This document shows positions 40,955 to 52,390 of a DNA stretch of 64,000 bases, in pieces. The notes under the pieces were generated by a model. It searched no databases, had not been told where the DNA came from, and saw only the letters and a program-made list of their open reading frames with translations. A program made the translations under genes and the position numbers. Each line of letters begins with the position of its first letter. Position 1 is the first letter of the stretch. The DNA is taken from positions 2,232,001 through 2,296,000 of the forward strand of contig JABRWF010000002.1 of the NCBI GenBank assembly GCA_018343915.1, in the 5' to 3' direction. The DNA comes from Agroathelia rolfsii (Eukaryota > Basidiomycota > Agaricomycetes > Amylocorticiales > Amylocorticiaceae).

Positions 40955-40960
40955 TATAAA
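40955..40960 (+). promoter_or_regulatory. TATA box of alginate-lyase-like gene
   Basis: TATAAA in the context TTCGTATAAAGAGGGCTCCT, 149 bp upstream of the ATG at 41109. A TATA box suits an inducible secreted enzyme. Confidence 0.55.
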
Positions 40961-41108
40961 GAGGGCTCCTGAACGAGAAATATGCACATCATATCCATAT
41001 CCCTCGATTCCTTAAGTTTCTCGCACCTAGAGCTAGTTTTCAGGTTTTCTAACCTGGGTTCCATCCTCACCGCATTGTTCCTTGTTTAACTCGCTACTAA
41101 TCTCAACC

Positions 41109-43401
41109 ATGTTTCGTACACTTACCCGTGCATTGCTTATTGCAATTTACATAGCGGCCCTGGGGGTTCCGCCATCTGGAGCACAATCTATTGATTGGCT
41201 CGATCCTGGATATATACTCAAAGCAGCAAAAAATGGCCAATCAGACACTGCCGACTCACAAAAAAGAATCATGTCCTTTGCATCTGGTGCTGCTAAAAGT
41301 GGTCCATATAGTAAGTTACGTTGTTTTCCAATAAACTAGAACGTGCTCAACATCCAACGTACAGCCATAATCAATACCAAGTCTGGCGTTGTGCCTCCGA
41401 GCCAAAATAAGTTAGATTATCTCAGCTGGGCCCCATAGTAAGTATGATTTCATATCGGGGATATTAAACAAGTATTGATACTATAATCTAGTCATTGGCC
41501 AAATTGTAACTGGTGTGGTTCTGGCGGAAGCAAGCATATCGCCATGAACCAGAGCTCGGAAGATGATGGAAGTGATGATGGGGATGGCATGCGTCCTTCG
41601 GACTATGACAACGAGGGGTATGAGGAGCGCAGGCGCAGCCTTCATCGCCATCACCGCCATCACCGCCATCACCACCACCACTCCAACAAACATCATCGCA
41701 TAGTCCATGGCAAGCGCCTGGATACTCCTGACACATCTGACGTTGACGATGATATGCAACCTGCTACGCCACCAACCCAGCCTCCACTGAGCCTTTCTAC
41801 CAATAGTATAGTTCCCTTTTCAACGCCCACGATCTCACAGGCCTCAGCTGGTGACGTATTTGCCACATCGGATGGACAAGATTCCGCGTCTCGCAAAAAG
41901 AAAAAGACAAGTAAATCAGCAAGTAAGACTGGAGGCTCCAAGTGTACGCCATCTCCGACGAAATCGATGGCTCCCAGCGCAAGTATGTTCTCTGACGTCT
42001 CGCAAAAAATTTCAGCGGTACTAACTTGATCTTCATTTTTCTCCCTAGCCTGGACGACGTGTCCATATCAAGTCAAGGATGGTAGATATAATCCAGACGT
42101 CCGAGAGCTACAAGGCACTAAAGGATTAAACAATGCCGCCAAGACGGCACAATACAATGCCATCTCCTATGCTCTGACTGGCAAAGATCTATACTCGAAA
42201 AATGCCATCGACGCCATTGATGCCCTCATGCTTTCCTCTAGCACAGGCATGGATCCTCATATGAAATATGCACAACTTATTCGGGGTCCGGGAAAGGCCG
42301 GCCAGTATGGGACACCCGATGGCTTCCTAGATGGACGCATGTTTGTTGAAATTATCAATGCAATAACAATCCTTGAAGCTGCCAAATCTCCGGACTGGAC
42401 GTCGAGTGTGGAAGGTAATACAAAAAATTGGGCCAGCAAGTATGTCTCGTGGGCGGAAAATGAACAAAACGTTGCTACTGCCATGAAACGACCAAAGTAA
42501 GATCTCTCAGTATTTTTTCCTTGTCGTTTCAAATTTATTGAGCGCTCTTGTCTTAGTAATCATGCTACATTTGCAACTGTTCAGTTCGCTGCATGGTATT
42601 ATGTCTTGGGCAATCAACAGAAGGCCGTTGATACCCTCAACCACTTCTTCAATACAACTTTCTTGGATCAAATTGCTAGTACAGGAGAGCAACCATTTGA
42701 AGCCATTCGTACGCGCCCGTATCACTACCGAACTTTCAATCTCAATGCACTCATTGTAAGACCGATTTTGTATCATTTCATTCCTACTGGAAAAGTGCTA
42801 ATCAAATTTGGCTCTGGTCTAGACTGCGGCCAAAATTGGCGACCAGCTCGGTATGGACATCTGGTCATTTAAAAGTAAATACGGCAAAACCATCCAAGAC
42901 GCACTGGACTTTACCATCTTCCAAGCAAAGCCTGGGCGCGAAGAAATCTCCGACGTCTTCCCTCATGTCGTTGCCGTTGCCGCAGCCTATGGTGACAAGG
43001 ACGGAAAGTATGCATCTTGGCTCAAGCAATACGCTGGTGACTACCAAAGCCAGCCTTTCTACTTCTTTGACCAATCTGCGGCCATCTCTCGCCCTCATGG
43101 CGACCCATCCAAAACCAAGTCAACCAAGTCTCGTAGATCCGAGAATCCTTCGGCTGGTCCTATTCCTCGATTCTGGCCGAAGCACTGGCACAGGACGGGA
43201 TGGAGATCCGAACCTGACCCTGAGGAGGTCGAGGTGCCCAGTGTAGCTGAGCGAGCGATGACTAATTTTCAATGCCCGCAAGTGTTTAATTTGGTCGATA
43301 AAGTTGAAATCTCCGATGGAATTTTCGTTACTTGCGATGAGATCAAGCCGTTCTACATGGATAATTATGTACCATCTACTCCTGGACTTCCGAGCATATA
43401 G
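41109..43401 (+). CDS. Secreted alginate-lyase-family protein with His-rich insertion
   Basis: Six exons (41109-41310, 41365-41437, 41492-41982, 42049-42496, 42557-42755, 42823-43401) sum to 1,992 nt, giving 663 aa. Signal peptide MFRTLTRALLIAIYIAALGV. The (alpha/alpha) lyase domain of the alginate-lyase family (PF05426-type, common in basidiomycetes) is seen from LDYLSWAPYHWPNCNWC, then TTCPYQVKDGRYNPDVREL, ISYALTGKDLYSKNAIDAID, GMDPHMKYAQLIRG, RPNNHATFATVQFAAWYYVL, GEQPFEAIRTRPYHYRTFNL and SDVFPHVVAVAAAYGD. The Asn-Asn-His and Arg-x-Tyr-His-Tyr blocks are candidate active-site residues. Between NCNWC and TTCPY sits an insertion of about 160 residues (about 97-258) that is acidic, then His-rich (HRHHRHHRHHHHHSNKHH at about 143-160), then Ser/Lys-rich. 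The true substrate in fungi is unproven. A PL8 gene follows after 229 bp. Confidence 0.88.
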
Positions 43402-43630
43402 ATTAGACTGGATTTACGTATCTGTAGCATAGATTAATTGTATTGCTATTACTCTGACCAATGCATGCCATTGACTTGAAAAAGACATAGTATATTCATC
43501 TTCTCCGTTTAAATCTTCTGCCGCGTTTTCTATACATGCCACAATAACAATCTGATCAGTATCACTCAAAACGTACGGCCTCGCAGCATCTACTTATTGC
43601 ACCTGTTACAAGATCAATATATAACGTGAA
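43402..43630 (+). promoter_or_regulatory. Short spacer between the two lyase genes
   Basis: 229 bp holding the 3' UTR of the first lyase and the promoter of the PL8 gene. No upstream exon encoding a signal peptide for the PL8 protein was found here. Confidence 0.55.
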
Positions 43631-46335
43631 ATGGCTTCGGATTTGGATATTATTCGAGATCGAAGAATATCCGATATCTTGAGTCAGTTTACTGCTCATC
43701 CAGCCTCTAAGATATCGGCCTGGTGTGTGACTCTGCATTCATCGTAGTGTTTTGGCTAGTAGCGCTAGCAGGCTCACTTGGGAACGCATATATCCACGTT
43801 ACCGCTCTAAAAACCTAGGATTGCCTCACTTGATGATGACGGCAGATGGCCAGATAGTGAGGTCAACTATACAAGTGGTTGTCCAGCCCAGCGTGCCAAT
43901 TGGCCTGCACAGGTGCATTGGCGCAGGATCGGTGAGAATTGTTAGCTCTTATTATTCTTTGTAGTCAGAAAGTCTTATAAGAATGGGCCGTACAATAGAT
44001 ACAATGGCAGCCGAATGGTACAAAATAGCTCATAGCAATCTTTCATCAGACAACCATAACTTGGATCCTTCTCAACTGCTTGTCGCGACTCTCAAAGCCG
44101 CTGAATGGTGGTTTAATAATGATTTCTCCAACATCAGCTGTCTGGACGAAGGCGGTGGCAAAAAATGTGTTTGTGGAACACCCGGATTGTGGAATACTAA
44201 TTGGTATTCAAATGTGGGTTATACTAATTTGATGTCTTCATTTACGATGATGTTAACTTGAATGATGATTTCTCCTTAGGTCATTCTCATCCCTAGACTT
44301 GTTGCGAATGCATGTATGCTGCTAAGGGAGGCTCTTTCCCATGACCAATTATCGAATTTTAAAAGAATGACTAACCGAGCATATGCGGTCTTCCATCGAA
44401 AGGAAAAACCGCACTACCTGGATGGCGCAAACGTACTCGATATTGCGTCGATAGGAATTGACCAAGCATTATTCTCGAATGATCCACCGTTACTTTATGA
44501 GGCATATGATTATATCCACAAAGAGATGATTATTCAGGATAAGCCTTTATCGGACGGCATAAGGGCCGATGGGTCCTTTGGTCAGCATCGAGGTTTGATT
44601 TACAATGGAAACTACGGCAAGGACTTGTAATTCTTCTTACTCGCGTCCAATCTACCGCAATCGTCCTGACGATCCTAGTCTGAACCAGGTGCTCAGGTTG
44701 GAGATTGCTGCAGCCGGGACAATATTTTCCGCCGCGCCGGATATTATAAAAGCCATAGAGACTCTTATTGATGGAGATCGCTGGATGATCTATAGGAACA
44801 CAAAAACCAACGTTCTCCACTGGGATTTCGTAAGTATTCATTTCGGGAGAGTTTCGTAAAATCTATTCATCTGGAATATTAGAGCGTATTAGGTCGATTC
44901 ATCAGTTTTCCTGTGGCGGACAATCAGTGGGTACCTTGAAGATGAAAACATAGATATCAAGATTTGAACGCCTTTCCTTCACAGAGCAACTGCTAGCATC
45001 AAAATCGATTTAGAGCAAGTGCTTGAGCTGGGTCGCCTCTGGAAATCCCAACCACTTATATCTATGGCCAATTCCTTGAAATATGGTGGGGAAATTTCAG
45101 CAAACGCGGGCGATCTCTTGGGCAATCGTATATTCTTTGCTAATGATTATATGGTAAGATCACCAGAAGACGGTGTTTTTAAGCATGATTTGATACCTCA
45201 TTCAAAGGTTCAAAGAGGTGAAAAATACGTTACTACCCTGAAGATGTTTTCATCCCGCACGTGCAACTCTGAGTGCTTAAACAAGCAAAACGTGAGTTCG
45301 GTCCCCTTCAAAAGAGAACAAAACAGAGTATTTATTTTATCTAAGCCCTATGGTTTCCATCTCTCTGACGGCTGCCTGTATACCTATATCAACGGCTCCG
45401 AATATGAGGATATAGCAGCCGCGCTGGACTGGGACATCATCGCTGGAACCACGGTCGACTACAAGGCTACAAAGCTCGAGTGCGCTGATGTCAAGCATCG
45501 AGGGCGGCACGCATTTGTTGGTGGAGTGTCAGATGGCAGCATAGGGGCCGCTGTCATGCAATACACTAACCCCATCACAATGTCCTTGAAGTGGCAAAAA
45601 GCTTGGTTCTTCCTCAAGGAAGACGTTCAGCATGTAGTGGTGTCCGCATTGTCCACTACGGGAGAAGCCCCCGTCTACTCTGTCCTCGACCAGAGGCGAT
45701 GGACCTCAGATGTTTACTTGGATGGAGAGCTAGCTGCACCTGGAATATACAATCTTGACAGGATCAGAACGCTTTGGCATGGAAGCATCGGATACGTATT
45801 TGATGGTAAAAGCTTGAGTGCTGGATACCAGCTCGAAATACGCTATGGTAAACGCTCGGGGAAATGGTCTGATATCGGGATCTCCAAACAGCCAGCAGTT
45901 GAGGTTGACATGTTTGCTGCATACGTTGTACATCCGTCCAACGCTATGAAAGCACCGATTGCATATTCAGTGTTTCCTGGAATGGACTTGGAGGGCTTTC
46001 TGAAAAAAAGCAGAAGACTGAAGCTACGCACACTAATCCATGACGACAGCATCACAGCTGTCTACGACACAGTGAACAGAATTCTCATGGCCTCTTTCTG
46101 GACCGAAGTTGGCGGTCAGCTGATAGTTGATCAAGATATCGCCTTACAAGTCGATGGCAACGCAATAGTCATATTTCACCAAGATACCAAGCTTGTCGTT
46201 ATTTCCGATCCATCCCAATACCTGAAGACGCTGTATCTCAAACTCGTCGTCAACGGCGAAACATACGAAAAACCACTCCAACTTCCAGTAGGCGGAGAAG
46301 CGGGAAGCAGTGTATCACACGTATTCTCGTTATAA
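43631..46335 (+). CDS. Polysaccharide lyase family 8 (hyaluronate/chondroitin/xanthan-lyase type)
   Basis: Seven exons (43631-43722, 43819-43931, 43969-44213, 44280-44626, 44679-44829, 44883-44926, 44985-46335) sum to 2,343 nt, giving 780 aa. Begins MASDLDIIRDRRISDIL, then SAWIASLDDDGRWPDSEVNY and the Trp-rich QRANWPAQVHWRRI. The alpha-toroid domain has GLWNTNWYSNVILIPRLVAN (catalytic Asn) and IRADGSFGQHRGLIYNGNYG (catalytic His and Tyr). The C-terminal beta-sandwich domains occupy the last 450 residues (GDLLGNRIFFANDYMVRSPE, FVGGVSDGSIGAAVMQY, KAWFFLKEDV). PL8 enzymes cut uronic-acid glycans by beta-elimination. Oddly, no signal peptide is encoded at the first ATG; an extra upstream exon cannot be excluded. 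The pairing with an alginate-lyase-like gene suggests a joint role in uronan degradation or remodelling of its own extracellular glucan. Confidence 0.9.
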
Positions 46336-46427
46336 TACCGGATGTACAGTTTTGGGATGATGTATTGCGGCTATAGCAAAAACAGAGATATACGTGTGAC
46401 AATAGTACAACTAAGGAATAAACAGAA

Positions 46428-47375
46428 TCAGAATGAAGGTTGCTCTTCCGCGTAAGCCTCAGGCGCAGCTTCCTGTGGTGGTGGCTGCTGGTACTCCTCT
46501 GCAGGAGCAGCAGCCGGGGGCACACCAAGTGGCTCGCGCTGCTCAGACGATGGCTCCAAAACGACCTTGTCAGGTGCAGGCTCCTTGATGTAGACGGCAT
46601 CAGGCAAAGGTTTACGGGGGCCAGTTTGACCATCAGGGTCATGTCCCTTCATACTTGAAAAAGAATGAGTTCATATGAGACGGTATATATAAGCGTCAAC
46701 TTACATCTTGACCTTGATACCAAGGACACCCTGGCGGAGCAAGACATGGCGGACAGCGTAGTCAACAAAGTCACGGACAGGTTGGCCGGAGTGGATCATG
46801 AAGCCATCGGTGAATTTCATTGACTTTGCACGTGCTGCACGAAGCTTTCCGGATACAACGACTTCGCAGCCCTTAGCACCAGACTCCATAACGAACCGGA
46901 GAACACCATAGCAGGCCCTGCAAAAATATGAATGACGATTTCAGGGGGATAATAAACACCTTAATATACCTGCGGACAGCAAGACCACCGAGGAGTTTGT
47001 ATCGTAGGGATTCGCACTGAGCGACAGCAGAGAGACCACGGTATTGGACCTTCTCAGCGTAGAGCTCAAGCGAGTTTTCCGGGAACTTGAAGCGTTTTGC
47101 GACGAGTGAAGTAAGCTCACGAATGCGGCGACCCTTCTCACCCAGAACTTCCTGGGTGTGGGTAGCACGAATGATAATCTATTGGGCTATATGAGAAAGC
47201 TGTCACTTCTCATACATGCAAGCCAGCTACATACTTCGGTTCTAGCGTGTGTTACACGGACATCACAGCCAGAATAACCTTCCTCAGCAAGTTCACGAGT
47301 GAAAAATTCATTGAGCTCTGCACGGAAGACACCGTCCGCTACAAATTTTCTCTTTTTGCTGATGGCGTTGGACAT
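46428..47375 (-). CDS. RPS3: 40S ribosomal protein S3
   Basis: Four exons. Starts [20 protein letters not shown], then the KH-2 domain with [60 protein letters not shown], then [60 protein letters not shown] and VLGIKVKIM. The C-terminal tail is longer than usual and rich in Pro/Ala/Glu ([20 protein letters not shown]). uS3 lines the mRNA entry channel of the 40S subunit and takes part in quality control. It converges with the PL8 gene, only 92 bp between stops. A 5' UTR intron (GTAATC donor near 47541, CTGCAG acceptor near 47403) is likely. Confidence 0.97.
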
Positions 47376-48214
47376 TTTTGAGGATGCTGAGTCTGCAGAC
47401 GGAAGAGATTAGCATCTGGTACATCTGAGGCCAGAAGGTGCGATCCATCGCCCAAGCAACGATTTTTTGCTTGTTTCCCTCATAGATAGGAGGAATGCCC
47501 TTCTAGCATAAGCCTAGAGATCGAAGAAGCATAGATTACCTTGCTGGTCGCTGCCGCTGAAGACGATGTCGAGGGACGCTGAGCTGATACCGTTCGTCAC
47601 GTGGTAAGCGTGAGCGGACTTTGGATAATTTGAGTAGGCTTTGACTCCAGCAAGTCACCTTGTCTTCGCACCACACTTGTACCATGACCATGCCAACAGT
47701 CACTTTTTCCTGAACACCATATGGTACGTATTTTATCCTGCTATTTTCATTTACCAATGAAGAGTGTTGCTATTTCAACCCTTTGGCACCTCTTAGTCGA
47801 TCAAAGGCTTGCTTTTCTGCTTGTTTTTATGACATGTATGACTTTCTGAGATTTTTTTTTTTTTTCGCTACCGGCTTTTCTCTTCACCATTACTAACTTT
47901 CTTCTTAGGTGTTTTTGTGAGATACCAGCTAATGTCTCCTCAGCATATAGACCCTTCCGTTCTGTTTTGTTGAAGCATTTTTTTACCGTAGACATTGTTG
48001 TAATGATATCAATTTTCTCTACTCTACTGACGGAAAAATAGCGGAAATGGTGATAAATGTCCCCTTTCTCTGGCAATGGAAGTTGATGTGCCTTATTCTA
48101 CAATGCAAACACACATGTCTCCTTATCTTATCTAAGAATGAGCATAAAAGCCCAAAGTCCCCAACGCCTAACTGTTGTCTTTGTTCCTGTTCATACCCTT
48201 TTTATGTCCCAGTC
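47376..48214. promoter_or_regulatory. Divergent region, RPS3 / amidase
   Basis: 839 bp. The RPS3 side includes a probable 5' UTR intron. A T-run of about 15 at 47853-47868 is the only low-complexity tract. No TATA box at a convincing distance from the amidase start. No gene. Confidence 0.45.
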
Positions 48215-50345
48215 ATGACTTCAGAACAAACTTGGCAGCAGATGGTTGCAGAGAAGAGAGCACGTCAGGAGCAATCTATTCCCAAGGAATGGATGATTGC
48301 ACCCCCGGACGCTTCTGTCCTGGATGTCAGTTCGTTGCCCGAGTCGTTTGGCAAATTGACGATGAAGGAGATCGACATTACAAACACGAACGTGGAGGAT
48401 TTGCTGGCCCAATTGGCCAAGTCAGAGTTAACTTCAGTCGAAGTCACAACCGCATTCTACAAGCGAGCGATTATTGCACATCAACTGGTCTGTTTCGATG
48501 AATGATCATCATTCTCCTATCTCGAGTTCATTGCGCTTCGTAGACAAATTGCCTTACGGAAATATTTATTGAACATGCCCTGGAACGGGCGGCACAAGTC
48601 GATAAACATCTGAAAGAAACAGGCCAAGTTATTGGCCCTTTACATGGCCTTCCCATTTCATTGAAGGTTTGTCCACATTGTCGCATCGGCCCAGGTCTTC
48701 ACTGAACGACAACCGTAGGATCAGATCAGCATCAAGGGACTGGAGACAACAATGGGTAGAGTTGATTTCCCACACTCCTTTCCATTCATACTGACTTTGG
48801 GTTAGGCTATGTCTCATGGATTGGGAAATATGCGGAGAAGCATGCGGTTCTTACCCAAATATTATATGCAGCAGGTGCTGTGCCATTCATCCGCACCAAT
48901 GTCCCCCAGACTTTGATGGTATGTGAGCAACATAGATACACCAAGCCTGCTAATATAATGCATTCCTCAGTGGCCCGAAACATTTAACAACATCTTCGGT
49001 CGCACTGTGAATCCTTTCAATCGATCACTTACTAGTGGCGGATCATCCGGAGGAGAGGGCGCTCTTATCGCCCTGAATGGTAGTCCACTGGGCGTTGGCT
49101 CTGATGTTGGAGGTAGTGTGCGGATCCCATCATCGTTCAATGGCCTTTACGGGTATGTGTCTCGATTGTTTATTAAATATCCTACTAATATCTTGTAATT
49201 AGGTTACGTCCATCTTATGGTCGCATTCCATATGCTGGTTCAGTGAATTCACTTCTGGGACAGGAATCCATTCCTTCGGTACTCGGACCTATATCCCACA
49301 GCATTGGAGGCGTCAAGGAGTTTATGAAGGCTGTTCTAGCCCAGAAGCCATGGCTGTTGGATCCCCTCTGCGTGAGAAAGAGTTGGGATGAAGATGCCTA
49401 TCGTCTTAGCGAACACGGTCACGGAAACAAACTATGCTTTGGAATATACTGGAGTGATGGAGTTAGGTATCCGCATCCGCCCATACTCAGGGCCCTGGCA
49501 GAGACTCAAAAAGCTCTGATTGCGGCTGGTCATACAGTCGTTAACTGGGAGCCCCCGCTCCATCTTCACGGACAAGTGTGTGAAAGCGCTGTATGTTTAT
49601 ACACTCCCACTACGATTCAAGTGACTTGACGCGTCTATTGCAGGGGGCCATTTGGGATGCTGGTGCATTGCAAGATTATGTAACAACAACGGCGCTCACC
49701 AAAGAGCCTATCATTGAGACCATGGCTCTAGAAGCCGCTGAGTTATCAGATGAGGCCGCTGACTTCCGTCCTTCCGAGAAAAACGTAACGGCTTACGAAC
49801 TCTGGCAGTTGCATCGAATCAAGGCAGAACATAGGCAGCAATATCTTGATCTGTTGAATGATTCTGTCAAGATAACTGGAACAGGTAGACCTATAGATGC
49901 AATCATCAGTCCAGTTGCACCATACCCAGCGCCTCCGCACGGTATGAATAGGTAGGATCTTTAGCATATAACCCCTTATTAGAAGCCTAATTGTCTACAG
50001 AAACGTTAATTATACTCTGTTGTGGAATGTCCTCGACTATCCCGCATGTACATTCCCAGTCACCCGTGTCGACCAACATTTGGATGCCAAGAGACCACGA
50101 CAAGAATTCTATGGTGATGTCGATAAGGCACATTACGAATTTTGTAAGTGAATAAAGTCTGCGCAGTTTACCGATATAATAACAACATTTACCTAGACAA
50201 TCCAAAGAGATTTGAGAATGCCCCTATCGGGTTACAGGTTGTTGGGCGCACACTTGAAGAGGAAGCAGTGATCGCAATGACAGAGATCGTTGCTCAGGCA
50301 CTCAAGGAAGTTCCTTTGACAGAGGGGAAACTCATGCATAACTGA
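48215..50345 (+). CDS. Amidase-signature enzyme (acetamidase/general amidase)
   Basis: About nine exons. Starts MTSEQTWQQMVAEKRARQEQ. The amidase signature follows: LHGLPISLKDQISIKG with the catalytic Lys, then TSGGSSGGEGALIALNGSPL and GVGSDVGGSVRIPSSFNGLY carrying the cis-Ser and nucleophile Ser, then GLRPSYGRIPYAG. C-terminal DAIISPVAPYPAPPHGMN and ENAPIGLQVVGRTLEEEAVI, ending LTEGKLMHN. Length about 560 aa, as in fungal amdS-type enzymes. These cytosolic hydrolases convert amides to acids and ammonia, and are usually induced for nitrogen scavenging; the substrate here is not known. No signal peptide. Converges with the thiolase with 82 bp between stops. Confidence 0.93.
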
Positions 50346-50427
50346 GACAATTGTGGTGTGTTGAATGTGGAATAATTTGCGAAATGCAGTGGTTATATTG
50401 AATAAACAAAACAATTCGAAAATCCAA

Positions 50428-52117
50428 TTAGCTGCGGAGTTCGTTCACAAAAACACCTGCCGCTCCCATTCCACTACCGACGCACATACTGGTGCAAAGC
50501 AGGCGGCCGTCTGTTCTCTTGAGCTGCGCAAGTCCAGTGACAACTTGGCGTGTACCGGCTGTCATTAAAATGTAAGTATCAAATACAGCGGGACACAGGG
50601 AATTACATACTCATGCCCAGAGGATGTGTTATAGCAATTGAGCCGCCGCTTTAAATATCCGGTTAAGTACTACGCTCCAAAATTGCATATGCATACGGAC
50701 TCACTTAGGATTTATCTTCTCGACAGGTATGCCTAGCTCTTCAACACAGTAAGCAAACTGCGAAGCAAAAGCTTCATTGATCTGGGAGATGTTTGACTCA
50801 TGAGCAGGAAGTAACAAGGACAAATTTACTCACCTCCCAAACGTCAATGTCTTCTTTCGATAACCCTAGCTGTCCGAGGATCTTGGGAATAGCCATTACA
50901 GGTGCAATTCCCATGTACCTAGGCTGTACGCCTGAAAAACAAACATTCAAATTAAATTAGATATCGACCTTCTGCAGTAGCCGAGCCAGAAGCTTACCAA
51001 CAACAGCAGCCCCAACCCATTTTCCTACGATCTCCATTCCTTCCCTTTCTGCTCTTCCTCGGGTTGTCATGATACATATTGCGGCACCATCCCCAACACC
51101 GCTGGCATTTCCTGCAGTCGTAGATGCTGGTCCCCAATCTGGAAAGCTCGATTTCAGGCTAGCAAGTGATTGCCCCGTGACTCCGGGCCTAATTGTATCG
51201 TCCACAGATATAATCTGTCCGTCGATCTCTATAGGGAGAATCTCATCCGCAAATATCCCTGCTTTTTGGGCCTTCTCCGCACGGTTATGAGACAGCAAGG
51301 CGTATTGATCTTGTTTCTCTCGCGGAATATTGTATGCCTCAGCAACCATTTCCGAAGTCCATCCCATGGGCTAGGTTTTTATGTCAGCAGTGAAGATATG
51401 GGCTGGGGATCTAGTAAGATACCTGAATACAATCATGAGCATCCGCCTCAGCATCAACAGCAGGCGTGACAACAGGAGTAGGACGAGGGCTGCATATACT
51501 CAGCCGAAAGCTTAGCATCACTAGCAAAATATTTTACATACTTCAAAGACATACTCTCCACGCCCATGGCGAGGCCGAGAGAGATTTCTCCGGACTGTAA
51601 GGCATGAGCAATGCTCCGAATGGACATTAACCCGGATGAGCATAATCTGTTGACAGTAGAAATAGGTACATGCGGGGGTACTCCCGCCGCCAGCGCTGCC
51701 GCACGAGAGACGTATAGTGGTGAGGGCGGATGGCAGGTTCCTGATAAATTGGTCATAGCAAGCTAAATAAAGAGCCATAGTAATACTAGTGCAAGACAAC
51801 GCACCAACAGCGATATCATCTATCTGGGCAGGATTGAGGCCTGTCTTCTCAAACGTCGCCTGAATGGTTTATTCATTGGCGTCAGACAGTACGCAAACGA
51901 ATGCAAAGCAGATGCTTGCCTTGAGTAAAGAGTGTAACATGCCATCCACAGGGATATCTTTGAACTGTCCCTTCTTCGCCTTTCCCAGTGCAGTACGTTT
52001 CGCGAATGTTATGACAACATCGTTGGGGTTCTTCTTCAAGAGCTCAGAGACTGCTGCAGTAGATGCTGACCGCGTTAGGGAGCGAGTAGATTTAATGGGT
52101 AGTCGTGAGGCAAGCAT
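50428..52117 (-). CDS. 3-ketoacyl-CoA thiolase (acetyl-CoA acyltransferase)
   Basis: Starts at 52117 with MLASRLPIKSTRSLTRSAST, a basic, Ser-rich leader lacking acids, which fits a mitochondrial presequence; no clean PTS2 (R-L-x5-H/Q-L) is visible. The thiolase core has VVITFAKRTALGKAKKGQFK, VPISTVNRLCSSGLMSIRSI with the acyl-accepting Cys, PMGWTSEMVAEAYNIPREKQ, GNASGVGDGAAICIM, DVWEINEAFASQF, NPNGGSIAITHPLGMTGTRQ with the catalytic His, and LCTSMCVGSGMGAAGVF with the second catalytic Cys. It catalyses the last step of fatty-acid beta-oxidation. The residue before the catalytic His is Thr (ITHP) where most thiolases have Gly (xGHP). Ends VNELRS without PTS1. About nine exons. Confidence 0.93.
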
Positions 52118-52380
52118 GGTGGTTGGGGGTCAAGCAGAGTCGGCAGGTGACCCACGGGGATCACTACAACTTGAATGCGGTCATTGGATTAAATGTTTTT
52201 GCGAATGACCGTTAAACTGAGTATTGGAGAACACATGTAAAGATACGGCCGGACCTTGTGATCCAGAGGCGGGTATACAGATAAATCGTGTACGTTAAAA
52301 AGCAAGGTGTCATGTCATGTGTATCAGCCATAATATTAGTGAATAAGTCTACGTAATCTTGATGACATTCAAAAAATGTG

Positions 52381-52385
52381 AAAAA
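52381..52385 (-). terminator. Pol III terminator of tRNA-Ser
   Basis: TTTTT on the minus strand five bases past the discriminator, the usual oligo-T stop for RNA polymerase III. Confidence 0.8.
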
Positions 52386-52390
52386 TAATT

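Larger units (their letters stand above)
39748..41108. promoter_or_regulatory. Long divergent intergenic region, ITC1-like / alginate-lyase-like
   Basis: 1.36 kb between diverging genes. It contains TTACGTCA near 40616 (CRE/bZIP-type octamer) with an inverted half AATAACGTGAC just after, a perfect 8-bp inverted repeat at 40737-40754, a 12-G run at about 40857-40868, and two related segments CTTCTTACTCCTATC (40719) and CTTCTTATTCCTATC (40887). A long open frame at 39771-40565 is judged spurious. Confidence 0.5.
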
